This document shows positions 23,356-34,621 of a DNA stretch of 64,000 nucleotides, piece by piece (positions within the stretch are counted from its first letter, which is position 1; the number at the start of each line of letters is the position of its first letter). The DNA lies in contig NC_052619.1 in NCBI RefSeq assembly GCF_016545825.1, forward strand, positions 42,933,682 through 42,997,681. The letters run 5' to 3'. Position numbers and translations under genes: made by a program. The DNA is from Eucalyptus grandis. Its lineage: Eukaryota > Streptophyta > Magnoliopsida > Myrtales > Myrtaceae. Below the pieces are notes generated by a model. The model saw only the letters and a list, made by a program, of their open reading frames with translations, searched no databases and was not told the origin of the DNA.

Positions 23356-24399
23356 TGTTAAAGCTAGTATGAGCACTTGGAGGGGGGGGTGAATAGGTGT
23401 AAACATTTTTCCCGAGGTGAAGTGTGCAACTCAAATCAGCAATAGATTATGAAAATGAAATTTGACTTTTGTAAACAAATCAAGTTACGATCAAAGTAAA
23501 AGAGCGTAAACATTTTTCCCGAGGTGAAGTGTGCAACTCAAATCAACAATAGATTATGAAAATGAAATTTGACTTTTGTAAACAAATCAAGTTACGATCA
23601 AAGTAAAAGAGCATAAGGAAGAGAATAAGAACACATGATTTATAGTGGTTCAGCTTAATCCAAGCCTACGTCCACTCTTCCGTACTGACAGCCCACCGGC
23701 TAGATTTCACTATGAAACAAAAGAGTTGTTACAGTAAAGCTCTTCCTTGATTCCATAGTGGAGAGACTCTACTACACTTCCTCAAGGTCTCTCAAAGATA
23801 TAGACTCTCTATGGTGTACAAGATTTCGCTCAACAGTTTAATTGACAAAGAATAAGGAGTTTCAGACTTTGGAATTCTTCTATCACGCACACACTAGAAC
23901 AACTGGAAAGTCTTCCTTATATACTCATTTATGCCATCATACCCGTTGGCACTTACCAAAGAAATTCTTCTAATCTACCCGTTGGACAAAATCAATTAGG
24001 AAGATTCCAAGCTATTTAAAGAATATGACGATAGCCCACAAATCCTACTTGCCCATACAATCAGGATCTAGGTTTCCATAAGTAGAACCTTCCAAGTATA
24101 CTTCACCAATCAACGGATCCAAAATCCCTGAATCAATCTTGATTTGAATAATGGATTCCAACATGTTGTATCCAGCCAAGAGATCTTTTCCAGTCGATAG
24201 AATCAAATCGTTAACGAAACATTCAGTTCTTGATAAGCCTTCTTCGACGGTCTAGAAACTGTTAATGAGGATAGGCCTTGAGTCTTGAGTCTGGCATCCG
24301 GAGTCTTCAGACTTTGATGGAAGAGTTTGCAAGTCTTCAAACTAGACTGATGAAAACGTTTTGTCAACTTCAAAATACTTAAGGAAGTTTTCTCCAATA
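23356..24399 (-). repeat. 5' LTR of element 3
   Basis: This 1044-bp LTR is about 110 bp longer than its partner because of the duplication at 23399-23612. Its outer end reads CCAATA instead of CCAACA, but the target duplication confirms the boundary. Confidence 0.9.
23399..23612 (-). repeat. 107-bp tandem duplication inside the 5' LTR of element 3
   Basis: Two copies (23399-23505 and 23506-23612) begin GTAAACATTTTTCCCGAGG and are almost identical. The other LTR has the segment once, so the duplication arose after insertion or during the last reverse transcription. Confidence 0.9.
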
Positions 24400-24404
24400 G
24401 AGGG

Positions 24405-25273
24405 ATCCAAAAGACGCCTAGATGCTGCTGGAGGGGTATCGTCAGAAAGCCAAGAGAAGGAGGAGCACCAGTGTCATAAAGAATTTTCAGTGAAGAATTT
24501 TCTTTCTTACCTTTATTTCTTTTAATCATTTAGTTTCAGACTCTTAGGCAAACTTTAAATAAATATATAAAAGAACATAAAGTGTCATAAAGATGACTCA
24601 AAATTTCACTATGCAAATTTTTGATTAATAATATGGCTTCTTGAAACTTTTGACTCCAATACTCTTCAAAGAAATGCGCAAACTGCCCTATTTAGATATC
24701 CTTGTCCATAATAAAAAGCTAACGTGCCTCCTAACTTGCAGAAAAAATTTATAGCTATTACACACTAGAGCTATAAAAATACCACATGTCCTTATATATC
24801 AAGACCTTCCTTACACAACCACTCTCTAAAGACATGAGTTAATTGGTTTAAAATGAACCTAATGCTTTACTATTGAGGAAGTAGTTTGAGCATTCTGTAT
24901 CGCAGATTTCTTCTACATCATCTAATAAGTTCCTGGAGTTGCTAGTTTCCTTGGCATCCAATTATGGTCGAGAGCTAACTAGAACATGAGCTTTTCAATT
25001 GGTAACTTATGGTATGTTTATATTGGTTTACTATTTAAAAAAAAAAAATCAATACTATGTCTTGATTATGTGTGAATATATTCTTTTACAGTAACTCTTC
25101 TTAGTAGGCCATAGGATGGGTTACGTGGTACTATAGTTAGAATCACCTTTTTCACCCTTGACATATGAAGTTCCAATCTTAATTGTAGATTTTCTTCTAG
25201 GTGACTTTTTTTTTCCTAAAGGATCTCTATGTTCATCACATAAAATTAGACATAAATGAGGAGGCATTGCGGT
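24405..25273. other. AT-rich intergenic DNA, no gene seen
   Basis: This follows directly on the interrupted host sequence of element 3. I recognise no coding sequence or transposon terminus. Confidence 0.4.
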
Positions 25274-25281
25274 CCAAGAAC

Positions 25282-26601
25282 TAGGAGTGAGCAGTGGTCT
25301 AGGGTCGACCCTGGACCAACCCTGGACCGGCCCAACCCTGCCGGTCCTGGTCCGATTCCCAAGAGGATAGGGTTGGTCCTTGGTTATGAAATTCCAGGAC
25401 CAACACTGTGCGGGTTGGTCCTCGGTCCTAAGAGTTTTGGGTCGGTCCAACCCTGGACCAACCCCGTATAGTATATTATATTATTTATAATTCTTTTATA
25501 TATTCAAACCTAAGTAAAATGTCTGTTATATTATATTATATTGAGATGTTCTATTAATAGCACTAATAGTAATTTCAGTTTAAAACCTTTTTTGAGTATT
25601 AATTATGTGTCGTTTGTTTTGTTTTCAGGTGTATAGAAGTTTAAGTGAATTAACAAGATGTGAAGTTATATATTCATGGTTTATATTAAGTATTTTGAAA
25701 TTTTTATGATTTAATTGTATTTTACTAATGAATTTTAGCTGTACTTTGCTTTTCAATTCGTGTCAAAAGGTAGAAGTTTTTGAAGAGTAAAGTAGTACTG
25801 CCGTTGCTCCGATGATTTGCTAGTTAAGTGGTGTGAAGCTCATATTTTTGGTTGAGTGGACTCTACATGATCAAATGTTAGTCAAGTGGTGTGAAGCTCA
25901 TTTTTTGGTTGAGTGGACTGTACGTGATCAAATGCAGGAAAACGCTTTTGCATATGATGTTATGAATATTAACGATAGATGATTACAAAAACTTTCCATC
26001 TTGCCCCATATCTTGATGAGTAGTTAATAGGTACGAAATTTATATTATTGTGTCATCTTAAATTTGCTAAATATGTATTGGTATTTATAGTTTAGTTGCA
26101 CAATGCCGCATTATCGATGGATATGTAATTTGAATTTGTAGGTTTGTTTTTTTTTTTAAAGAGTATAAAAAATAAGTTGTCTTCCAAGTTGTTTTACCAC
26201 CCGTGGTGGTGGCGTAGGTGGTTGAGCAAGGGAACTTTTCACGAGAGGTCCCGAGTTCGATCCACGGCGTCGTCGTTGCTTCAGTGCTAGCCGCGCCTTA
26301 CCCGGAGCACGTGGGTAGTGGTTTCCCACGTGTCTCCCCAGGGTTTACTCTCCACCATGAAGCGGCGATCGGAGGTTCCCTGGGTCACCAAAAAAAATAA
26401 AAAAATAAAAAAGACGAAAAAAATTATTGATCGGTCCCGGGTTGACCCTAGAACCGGACCGAACCCATTGGGTCGGTCCGGTCCTTGGTCTCAAGCTCAA
26501 TAGGGTCGGTCCTCGGTTCTAAAAATTGAGGACCGACACTGTATGGGTTGGTCCTAGGGTTAGGGGGTGGCCCGGACCAACCCAGACTATGCTCACCCCT
26601 A
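25282..26601 (+). mobile_element. Non-autonomous hAT transposon
   Basis: The left end TAGGAGTGAGCA and right end TGCTCACCCCTA are imperfect terminal inverted repeats. They continue inward as GGTCCAGGG / CCCGGACC-like sequence. A perfect 8-bp target duplication, CCAAGAAC, flanks it at 25274-25281 and 26602-26609, as expected for hAT. The 1.3 kb interior shows no transposase, so it would depend on a relative. It contains a SINE near its right end. Confidence 0.88.
26198..26426 (+). mobile_element. tRNA-derived SINE nested in the hAT element
   Basis: An A-box-like TGGCGTAGGTGG (26210-26221) and a B-box-like GAGTTCGATCC (26253-26263) lie 32 bp apart, like an RNA polymerase III promoter in a tRNA-related head. 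About 130 bp of unrelated body follows, then an A-rich tail from about 26389. A target duplication was not clear. It is not a functional tRNA gene, because no acceptor stem closes. Confidence 0.7.
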
Positions 26602-26609
26602 CCAAGAAC

Positions 26610-27229
26610 AATAATGCCATTTCCACCTATGCAAGCCACAAAAGTAGTCAGCACTATTTCTCTCTACCCCAATTTCCACTAAGGCTGATCTTTCCATAAT
26701 AGGTAGGTTTGCTACCATGTTAAGTCCAATTTTTAGTTTTGGAATTTGGGACCTACCTTGTAAACTATGAAACCTAGCATGTCTGTTGGGTCTAATTCTA
26801 GCGTCTTTTGGGAAATCGGCCAGGTACCTTTTTTCCCTTTATTTTTTTATCATAAACTATTTAAAAATATTTATGTTCCAATTTTACTTCATACTTATAA
26901 AAAAAAAGTTGTGTTATATTCTCTATTCAAGAGAGAGTGAGAATGAGAAGGGAGGTTGTAATATGAGAAATAAGAAAGTAGCAAGGTTTGAGTTTCTAAA
27001 TCAGATTCTAAACCGCCAATTGTAGAATAAGTGAGTGGAACCTACTTGCACAATACCGATTCCAAATTTTTGGAATCAATGGAACTAGACCAGAATTGGC
27101 CAGCTCAGGCCGGTTCAATCTAATTCTCCGATAGACCTGGAATTGATATTTATTCCTAATTGACACACATGGATGGATTGTCAAAAATTACCATCAATTT
27201 GTAGTTGTGCATGCTTAGCGTGGACTGCG
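26610..27229. other. AT-rich intergenic DNA, no gene seen
   Basis: No recognisable coding sequence or repeat terminus. It lies between the hAT element and the upstream segment of gene A. Confidence 0.4.
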
Positions 27230-28030
27230 ACGTGGCATGTGCGACTATAATACGAAGTCACAAGAAGTCTACAAAGTGCCACTAGTTAAGTAGTATGTAC
27301 CAACCCAATTTTTATTCGCCCGGTTATAACTCAATATAGGTTGTCTTTACAATTTCTTTTTCTTTGTCGGTGCAAGTTGAAGGTCAGCACCGTCCTAACT
27401 GATATCGGCAATGACGTCAGATTAGAAATTAATTTAGTCGCATCAGAATGCCACATATACTCAATTCAAGTTCTTTAAACTTAGAGTCTCGAAAAAATCA
27501 ATGATTTCACTTTATTTATTTCTCACCCCCATGTGGGGTTCTTTTTTAATCCACTGCGCTGATGTTGGAAATGAAGAAATGGGTCTTGCCAACTTCGAAA
27601 TAGAAAAACCTATGATTGTTCGTTTATAATATTGGCTGTGCAACGTGCGTAGTTGTTTTAGGATTCTGTTGTGTCATGTGATGTGTTTACTGATAACATG
27701 GGAACATTAGTTATATAATATGATATTATTCACCATCACATTTTCAAACCAGCTAGTGAATCCTAGTAAAGAACTTTTGTTGCGTAAATACTACGTTGAT
27801 GTGACATTGATAAAAATTTAACTTTCGTACCATCTACATTTGTTGGGAGTCATGCATTACATGCATCAACGTGAAGTCATGATTTTTCTCAAATCCATAG
27901 TGATTGAAAAAATAATTTACATGGACACTTTTGAATAGGCATGATATACGACAATTTCACACACAAAAAAATTGGTAAGTGTAAGCATAAAGCGACGCTT
28001 CGTCAAAAAAAAAAAAAAAGCATAAAGCGA
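27230..28030 (+). repeat. Upstream duplicated segment, copy 2 (gene A)
   Basis: The first 500 bp align in order with 590-1100 and 30570-31140: the TTTGTCGG block near 27365, AATGACGTCAGATTA near 27410, and CCCCATGTGGGG near 27527. The last part (27850-28000) matches 61400-61560 upstream of gene B, including a TAAGCATAAAGCGA block. It joins the gene A promoter directly, so this copy shows the original order of the unit. Confidence 0.6.
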
Positions 28031-28396
28031 CGCTCTTCATGAAAATTTGTCCACTCAAAGATGGATTCGCACATTGCAAAATTGGACTAGACATTCGATT
28101 AGAGAGTAACATGGCAAGTGGGGCCCAGTACAGCACCTCACTTTCTTATTCAGCGTGCCGTCTCATATACCCTGTCCGATTTATTCAATCTCAGTGGTCG
28201 GAAAGTCCAAGTGGGGCCCTATCAAAGTCATGGTCGACCTAAGAAATTTACTGAAAGAAAAATCCAAATACCGAGTGACGTGCTCGCTGACGACGACAAT
28301 AATCTCAAAACCCTATAAATTGAGACGATCCCTTCACTCCAGTCCCACACCATCGGCTCTCTCTCACACATCCTCTTCTCTGAAACTAGTGACACA
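28031..28396 (+). promoter_or_regulatory. Promoter and 5' UTR of proline-rich gene A
   Basis: This aligns almost base for base with 61560-61911 upstream of gene B. Conserved elements include GGATTCGCACA, TTCTTATTCA, a CGAGTGACGTGCTCGCTGACG block with an ACGT core, and a TATA box at 28314-28320. Transcription probably begins some 30 bp beyond the TATA box, giving a short 5' UTR that ends in GTGACACA before the ATG. Confidence 0.75.
28314..28320 (+). promoter_or_regulatory. TATA box of gene A
   Basis: TATAAAT lies 77 bp upstream of the ATG at 28397. An identical box occurs at the same distance class upstream of gene B. Confidence 0.8.
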
Positions 28397-29228
28397 ATGT
28401 CTTCCAGGTACTTGCTAGTTTTGCTCCTGGGAACGGTGCTTTTCGCCGCTGCCGTCCTCTCCGACGGCCACCACCCTTTCAAAAAAGAGCATAAACCACA
28501 CCACAAACACCACCACAAGCACCACCCTGGTGGTCGCCGTCTCTTGGAGACCGTCGAAGCCGAGGACTCGCACAAGCCATTCCCTAAACACAAGCCCCCA
28601 CACCACGGCCACCCTCATGAGCACATTCTTGTCGAGGAGGTGGAAAAGGAAGACTCCCACAAAAGCCATTCCCAGCAAGAAACCGCCCCACCACCCCGGC
28701 CACTTGCTTGCCGAGGAAGTGGAAGCCGATGAAAAAAGAAGCCATTCCCGAGCACAAAACCCCAAAGAAAGGCGACAAGCCACCACCGAAGCACAAGCCA
28801 CCCCACGAGGGATACATTCTCGTAGAGGAGGTGGAAGAGGATTCGAAGAAGCCATTCCCTGAGCACAAGCCCCCCAAGAAAGGTGAGGAGCCCAAGAAGG
28901 GAAAGGGAGAGAAGCCGCCACCAAAGCACAAGCCACCACATGAGGGACACATTCTCGTAGAGGAGGTTGAAGAGGACTCTAAGAAGCCATTCCGTGAGCA
29001 CAAGCCGCCAAAGAAAGGCGAGGAGCCGAAGAAGGGAAAGGGAGAGAAGCCGCCCCCAAGCACAAGCCACCCCACGAGGGACACATTCTCGTAGAGGAGG
29101 TGGAAGAGGATTCAAAGAAGCCGTTTCCTGAGCACAAGCGGCCCAAGAAAGGTGAGGAGCCGAAGAAGGGCAAGGGAGAGAAGCCGCCCCACCACAAGCC
29201 ACCGCACAAGCCCCCCACGGAGAACTGA
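28397..29228 (+). CDS. Secreted proline-, lysine- and histidine-rich protein, copy A (reading frame interrupted)
   Basis: The ATG at 28397 opens MSSRYLLVLLLGTVLFAAAVLS, a typical signal peptide, so the product should enter the secretory pathway, probably for the cell wall. A His/Lys-rich stretch (HHKHHHKHHPGG) and RRLLETVEAED follow. Then come five modules alternating KPFPEHKPPKKGEEPKKGKGEK-like basic segments with acidic HILVEEVEEDSK segments, ending in PHKPPTEN. It resembles repetitive proline-rich cell-wall and ENOD-type proteins, but the acidic module is not typical of them. As written the frame shifts five times (near 28661, 28671, 28732, 28747 and 29058), each a single missing base in a short A or C run relative to copy B. 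The final stop TGA is at 29226-29228. This is either a recent pseudogene or a good gene with consensus errors. No intron is evident. Confidence 0.8.
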
Positions 29229-29430
29229 GCGTGCGTTCTTCAATGAACATATATGTCGTGTGCTTATCACACGTACAAATAAGAGCTGTTCCTTAGAGTA
29301 TCTGGTTCTTCCGCGTTAGCTGGTTGGCTCTTTGTGTTACATGTAATATAGGATGTTTGTACTTTGCTCGGGCATTTCCTTTGACTTTCTCTACGTTGAT
29401 ATATGCTGGGTACTTGCTAGCCGTGACTTT
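29229..29430 (+). other. 3' UTR of gene A
   Basis: This aligns closely with 63650-63845 after gene B: TTCTTCAATGAA, ATATGTCGTGTGCTT, AAATAAGAGCTG and ACGTTGATATATGCTG are shared. The AAATAAG at about 29278 could serve as the polyadenylation signal. Conservation of non-coding 3' sequence shows that A and B are recent duplicates. Confidence 0.65.
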
Positions 29431-30569
29431 CTTTGTTAAACTCCTGTTAGTGTCCTCTTATGCAATCTAACCTAGCCATGCTTGGGCATACTCCTAAATC
29501 CACAGGCAACATAGATGCGGGACTGAAATATGATTAACAGTTAACGAAAGACGTAATACAAAGTTTATTTGCACCATACATTTGAGAAAGTCATTCGGCA
29601 AGTGTTTATCGAAATGCTTAGATAGGACTTGCTTATTTAGAAAAGACACGGCAGATCTTCATCTAAGAAGGTGTACGAATTACACTTCAATTCTAAAGCT
29701 TGGTTTGATTATCAAAGATCTCAAAATTCTGATCAACTGCTTTTGATTCACTTTTGTGAGTACTATAAAGAATGAATAAAATTTTCAACGTACTGATAGC
29801 GGTACATATATGAGATGATAACAATGGATGTATTAGAAACATTAATATTTTCTATTTGGATAACTTAACTACTTAAGACTATGTTAACAAAACCATATTA
29901 TTCTAAATAGACAATTTCTACTTACCCACGACTAAAAGCTACACTGCACATCCCAACAGATTGATCCGATTTTACTTTTCATAGATCTGCTTGAATTGAC
30001 GTATGACAATTTGGCCGAACTGCTTTGGGAGAGATTTACCAAATGGCCCACTAATTCCTTCGTTTAGCATTAATCCTTGTCAAAATATGATTTTTCTGTG
30101 TACCTAGCTATGAAGTTAAAATGTGCCATAGTTTATTTTGAAAGTTCTAACAAAGGTGGTCTATCTTTTACATTTGGACTAGAATTAGTTTCGTTTTTTT
30201 TTTTTTTTCCGATGACCATTTGCATATCGCCACCTTTTATTCATACCGATTTGCTACTTCCACACAAAGCTTCTAAGACCAAATTACCCTCCTTACAAAT
30301 ACCCAAGCCCGCAAACTCTCTCACGAAGCCTATCCTCCATCACCAGCAAATCCCATCTCTCCTTCAGCGCGCATCACCATCCTTCGCCATTAACCCCCTA
30401 CCCCACCTTTATAATTCTTCAACCCCCAAAACTCTCCCATTTATATATATATATAAAATGAAAGGAGATCTACAAGTCTGTTTTTTTATGAATGATTATA
30501 TTCGATCTATTGTATTGTTTCATAAAAGAAAGATAAATTTCACTTATTTCATGAAATGAGTAGGCTTAC
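29431..30569. other. Intergenic DNA, no gene seen
   Basis: AT-rich sequence with a T-run at about 30191. The forward open frame near 30077-30559 is low-complexity with no recognisable domain. I see no transposon ends. Confidence 0.4.
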
Positions 30570-31140
30570 CATGTATATTAAAATCGACCATATGTTTGTA
30601 GGTGGTTAGGTCCTACGTCCTATCCATACAAACACCTATGTGACTCCCCCAAGGTGGCCGGTACTCCCAATAACTCAATCTCCCCTCAATTGCTGCATGG
30701 ATTTGCAGCTCGATCTTGCACGCTATCTTTTAATGCCTTCTTTGTCGGGTACCTTGCCTAATTTGAGGTCACTGTCCCAAATGACATGGGCAGTGACGTC
30801 ATATTAAAACAATTTACTAATTTATATATGCTTTGTATTCAATACACAATCCCCAAAACTATGGCCCGCGATGTTATAGTGAATAAATTCCTTCGTATCT
30901 CGCCCATGTGAGCATAAGTTTTTTCTATAGAATTCACCTCGTCAAGGGAAAATGAACAAAGTTGCCCCTTACCAAATTCGGGAAAGACAAGCTAAAGCAG
31001 TTCATTATGCTCATAGGAGGTGCAACTTGTACGATGATTAAACAAAGTTGTTTACTCTCTATATGCCATGTGATTTTCACTCGTAACATAAGAACATTGA
31101 TATCGATCAAGTGGGCAAGTCTTAGGAATTTCTGAGATTG
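30570..31140 (+). repeat. Upstream duplicated segment, copy 3
   Basis: This aligns in order with 230-1100: AAGGTGG then GGTACT near 30651, TTTGTCGGGTACC near 30743, CAGTGACGTCATATTA near 30791, CGCCCATGTGAGCA near 30900 and AGGAGGTGCAA near 31016. It lies upstream of the truncated gene C, so it probably belonged to that unit. Confidence 0.65.
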
Positions 31141-31199
31141 AGACATAAGAATTTTAGTAATTCTATAGTTAATGAAGAATTTTCATTATAACACTATTG

Positions 31200-31650
31200 A
31201 TCTCATGGTGTCGGTGAACTTGACACAAGCTCTTACTAGGTCTATCATTGAAGTGGCAAAACTTATTGACACCACAATTTAGATCGAAGATACGTGAAAA
31301 TTCATTCACATGAGTTAGTTCTCTTCGAGCATACACATCATTCGTCCATACAATAATGCATTACAATAAAAAAAAAAAAAAAGTCATACATTTCATGCGT
31401 TGACATGAGCTTGATACAAACCCTTCATATGATGCATGGATCTGTCTTATGGTAAACAATTGGCATTGATCTATTAAAAAAACTCTTGCTCTCGTTATGT
31501 CAATGTACTTGGCACACAAATTTTTGATTAGATCAATCATCAAAATGGGGAAATTTACCAGAACCACACTTTTGATTGATAATACGTAGAAAGTCATTCG
31601 CATATGTTAGTTATCTTCAAGTGTACACATCTTTCATCCATACCTATTAC
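31200..31650 (+). repeat. Degenerate tandem duplication, about 296-bp period
   Basis: Blocks such as GATCGAAGATACGTGAAAA / GATTGATAATACGTAGAAA, then TTCATTC / GTCATTCGCAT and TTCGTCCATAC / TTCATCCATAC, recur in the same order. The intervening part (about 31390-31470) matches 61305-61390 upstream of gene B, again linking this region to the gene family. Confidence 0.55.
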
Positions 31651-33053
31651 CTACTACTCAAGGACATATTGATAAAAATTCCAAATAACTTTCCACGCGT
31701 GGAAAGAAAATCACGGCCAAAAGAGAAAAGCAAAAGGTGCAACGGCACATCAATTTCTCTTCTCCAGTGTGCTCTGTGTTAGGTCTATTATCGTCCCCGG
31801 TCTATTCAAGCTCACTTTGGAGCGTAGTCATAAAGTTAGTTCTATTTTAATAATTCAAACCGTTAAGATGCTCTTGTCCGGTTACGATAACACAATCTAT
31901 CTTGATATTTTGATACCTTTATGATGATAAAGACGATAGAGACGTAAAGTGTGATAAAATTTTGACAAATTGATTGAAATCGAAGACATACATTAGTCCA
32001 TGAAATAGAATGTAAACGTCACGTTGAATGTGAACATCGCGTTGAGGGTGTCTAGCTCCCGTTGACTATCGGCTAATCCTTCACTTGATGTGAAAGCTTT
32101 CCCATCCCATGCAAATTAGGTAACTAATAGAGTACACACAAGTCTGTGCTTCTCGGCGACCTTAAAAACAATGTTCAAATGCAGCGGCCAGTCCTTCACC
32201 GGATGTGGAAGTGGTTTTGTCCTACACATACCGAGCAATGAATAGAGCGCATAGATCCGTGCTTCCAAGGACGACCCCAAAAAGGTACACGAATATGATA
32301 GACAAACCCAAAAACTTAGCAAGCTTCTCACTAAAGCACCCATTTGGGGTTTTGATTTTCCTTTTCGGTCATAAGGGTTTTGAATTTGGTAGTTCCTCTT
32401 TTAGACTACAATAACATTTTTAAAGTGGACTATGTAGCCTTTTTTTTTTACTAGAATGTATTCTTATTTTAATCGGTAACTGAAATCAGGGAAGCAGTGT
32501 CCCCATCTTCTGAAGCAATTGCAATTACATTGACCCATAGAACGTGCATCAGACTTTCTCGAGACGAAATTCTCGAGGATTTTATTGAGGGGGACGTGAC
32601 TTTGAACTTAGGTATGGAAATATGAGCATAACACGTGGGGGAGGTAGGAAAGATTGCCGTAGACAAAAGCCGAAAAGCTAATTTAAAGTTCTTCCGAAGT
32701 ATTTAAATGCATGCTATGTATTGAATTTTCCAATTAGGTCTTATGCGACGTGTAAAGGTTTCCCTTTGCTCTTAAAGTTCTCCTTGCGTGGCGTCACCGC
32801 TGATCTTAGCCATGACAGCGACCCTAGGAAGATTCTTGAACATTGAATACGTGGAGAACATGAGGGCGTCGGATGGACAAGATGATAATCGATTTTGGAC
32901 TCTATATGATTTAACAAGCTGTGGTTCCATAACTTGGGCAAGCCTTTAGATTTCTTTGATCTAATTATATTATCCTCCTTACTGGTTGGCTTCTTTAGGC
33001 AATCTAATTCAAGACTTACAAGGTGAATGACTAATTTAAAGGCCATCCTTATT
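31651..33053. other. Intergenic DNA upstream of the insertion in unit C
   Basis: No convincing exon. A degenerate duplication at about 32075-32165 and 32193-32285 shares CCTTCAC..GATGTG, GTGCTTC and GACC..AAAAA in order. I searched the + strand up to 33053 for a signal-peptide exon to pair with gene C and did not find one. Confidence 0.4.
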
Positions 33054-33058
33054 GAATC

Positions 33059-33459
33059 TGTTGGAATTCTAGTCGGCGGAAAATGACTTACCTGATTCCG
33101 ATGCGCAAACAGCAAATAGCCCCGGAACGAACGTTGAATTGCCAACGAAATCACGAACAACACTACCTCACATTAGTCTGGATGCAATCACAAGGAAAAC
33201 ACCCGATTTCCACGGCGTAAATGCCAATTGTTCTTGCAAATATGAAATGGAACGCCTTGATCTTCTTTGATGGAAATGGAGAGAAAATATGGTGCGAATG
33301 AATGGCCAACATTGCCAACGGTTGTGTTCGGGAGCCTTTTATACGTCTCCCTTCGTACCCCTCCATTTGTGCCTTTCCATCGTAGCATATCAAGTCCAAT
33401 TGGTGCGGTCCAATCGCACCCCATCATGGACGTACTAGCTAACTAGCTAAAGTACAACA
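33059..33459 (-). repeat. 3' LTR of element 4
   Basis: 401-bp partner of 40108-40508. It is followed at 33460 by TCTCCCACTCG, the reverse complement of a polypurine tract ending GTGGGAGA. Confidence 0.93.
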
Positions 33460-34621
33460 TCTCCCACTCGAACATGATGTGCTTGATAGCTCTCTATCAA
33501 GAATATAAGGCATTCAACATTCATCAACTTTACAAAACAATTCATACTGACAAATAAGCCGTGAGACCAGTGAGTACACCTGCACTTGGGAGCTCAAAGT
33601 ATGCACCTGTTAGGGATAACATAATGGCTACAACCCTGAATAGAAATAAACAATCGATGTCTCACAGTACCCCAGACATATTTTGTTACATCAATCCAAG
33701 TATACCTATCCCTTAAAGGCTATACTTGACTATTCTCAAAACACCATGTATTTATAATTACATCCGCAACCACATAGGGCGATATAATTGGTCGACTAGT
33801 AAATACATGCGATAGATGTAAAACAACAATAGTCTTCCTTCACACTCATGTCTCTCTCAATTTCAGAACAACTACTTTCTTAAACATGTCCCATAGGCCA
33901 TATCTATTCATGACCGCCCGTAACATGCTAAAGTAGCAACATTGATCTTTCACTTCGAGAAGATAATCAAAAGTAACAAAGGACACAAAGTTGAGGTAAA
34001 TTATAAATTACCTCAAAAGCTCACACGAAGAGTAAATAGGGATACTTTTACTCACCTTTCCTTGTCGGTCGTACAGTGCACATGTAGTATGAATTACATG
34101 CTATAGTGGATTACTCTTTCTATAAGAGCGTATGTCAATCATCAAATATATCCACCATACAGATCTTAGCCTAAACATAGTCACGTGCTTCTCACGTACT
34201 CATGTTTAGCTCGAGTGCTATATCAGCTCGCTTTCTATAGCACATAATTAAGTACTCGCATCCGGCATCTTACAGGCATACATGATTGTGGGACTATCAT
34301 GTTCGGTCTTGTTATAAACCAATCACAGACCTCATCTTGACTCTAATCAAGGCAACATATTTTATGTACCAAACTTGCTCTTTAAAATTTATTTGTACAT
34401 AACGTCTCATCTCAACGTGCTAACTACAACACTTGAGGCGATTGCTCGTGTGAGTGAGCCAATTATTGTCTGCTAACATACTTTTCAATAATATGTGTGT
34501 TTGTGCTAGTCTCATAGTGGATTTGTACTTATTGATAAAACATCAAATCACTAATAAACAAACAAGTACAATACATCTGTCCACAAATACATAAACCAAT
34601 GATCCTATACAATAACAAATA
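33460..34621 (-). other. 3' non-coding region of element 4
   Basis: AT-rich sequence between the end of pol and the polypurine tract, without a recognisable ORF. It is long for a Ty1-copia 3' region, but no second gene is visible. Confidence 0.6.

Larger units (their letters stand above)
14706..24399 (-). mobile_element. Complete Sirevirus-like Ty1-copia retrotransposon (element 3)
   Basis: This 9.7-kb element has LTRs at 14706-15639 and 23356-24399 and a 5-bp duplication, GAGGG, at 14701-14705 and 24400-24404. Gene order matches element 1: gag, pol, additional ORF, polypurine tract. The primer site is a perfect TGGTATCAGAGC. Its right LTR is longer because of a 107-bp internal tandem duplication, and the outermost CA there has become TA. 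It interrupts, and so post-dates, element 2. Coding regions are frame-broken. Confidence 0.93.

Noticed and set aside
26210..26263. A possible tRNA gene
   Set aside because: A- and B-box-like motifs are present, but the flanks do not form an acceptor stem and an A-rich tail follows. A SINE explains it better.
32811..32948. A 45-codon + strand frame considered as a first exon for gene C
   Set aside because: It has no signal-peptide character and no plausible donor site linking it to 40599.
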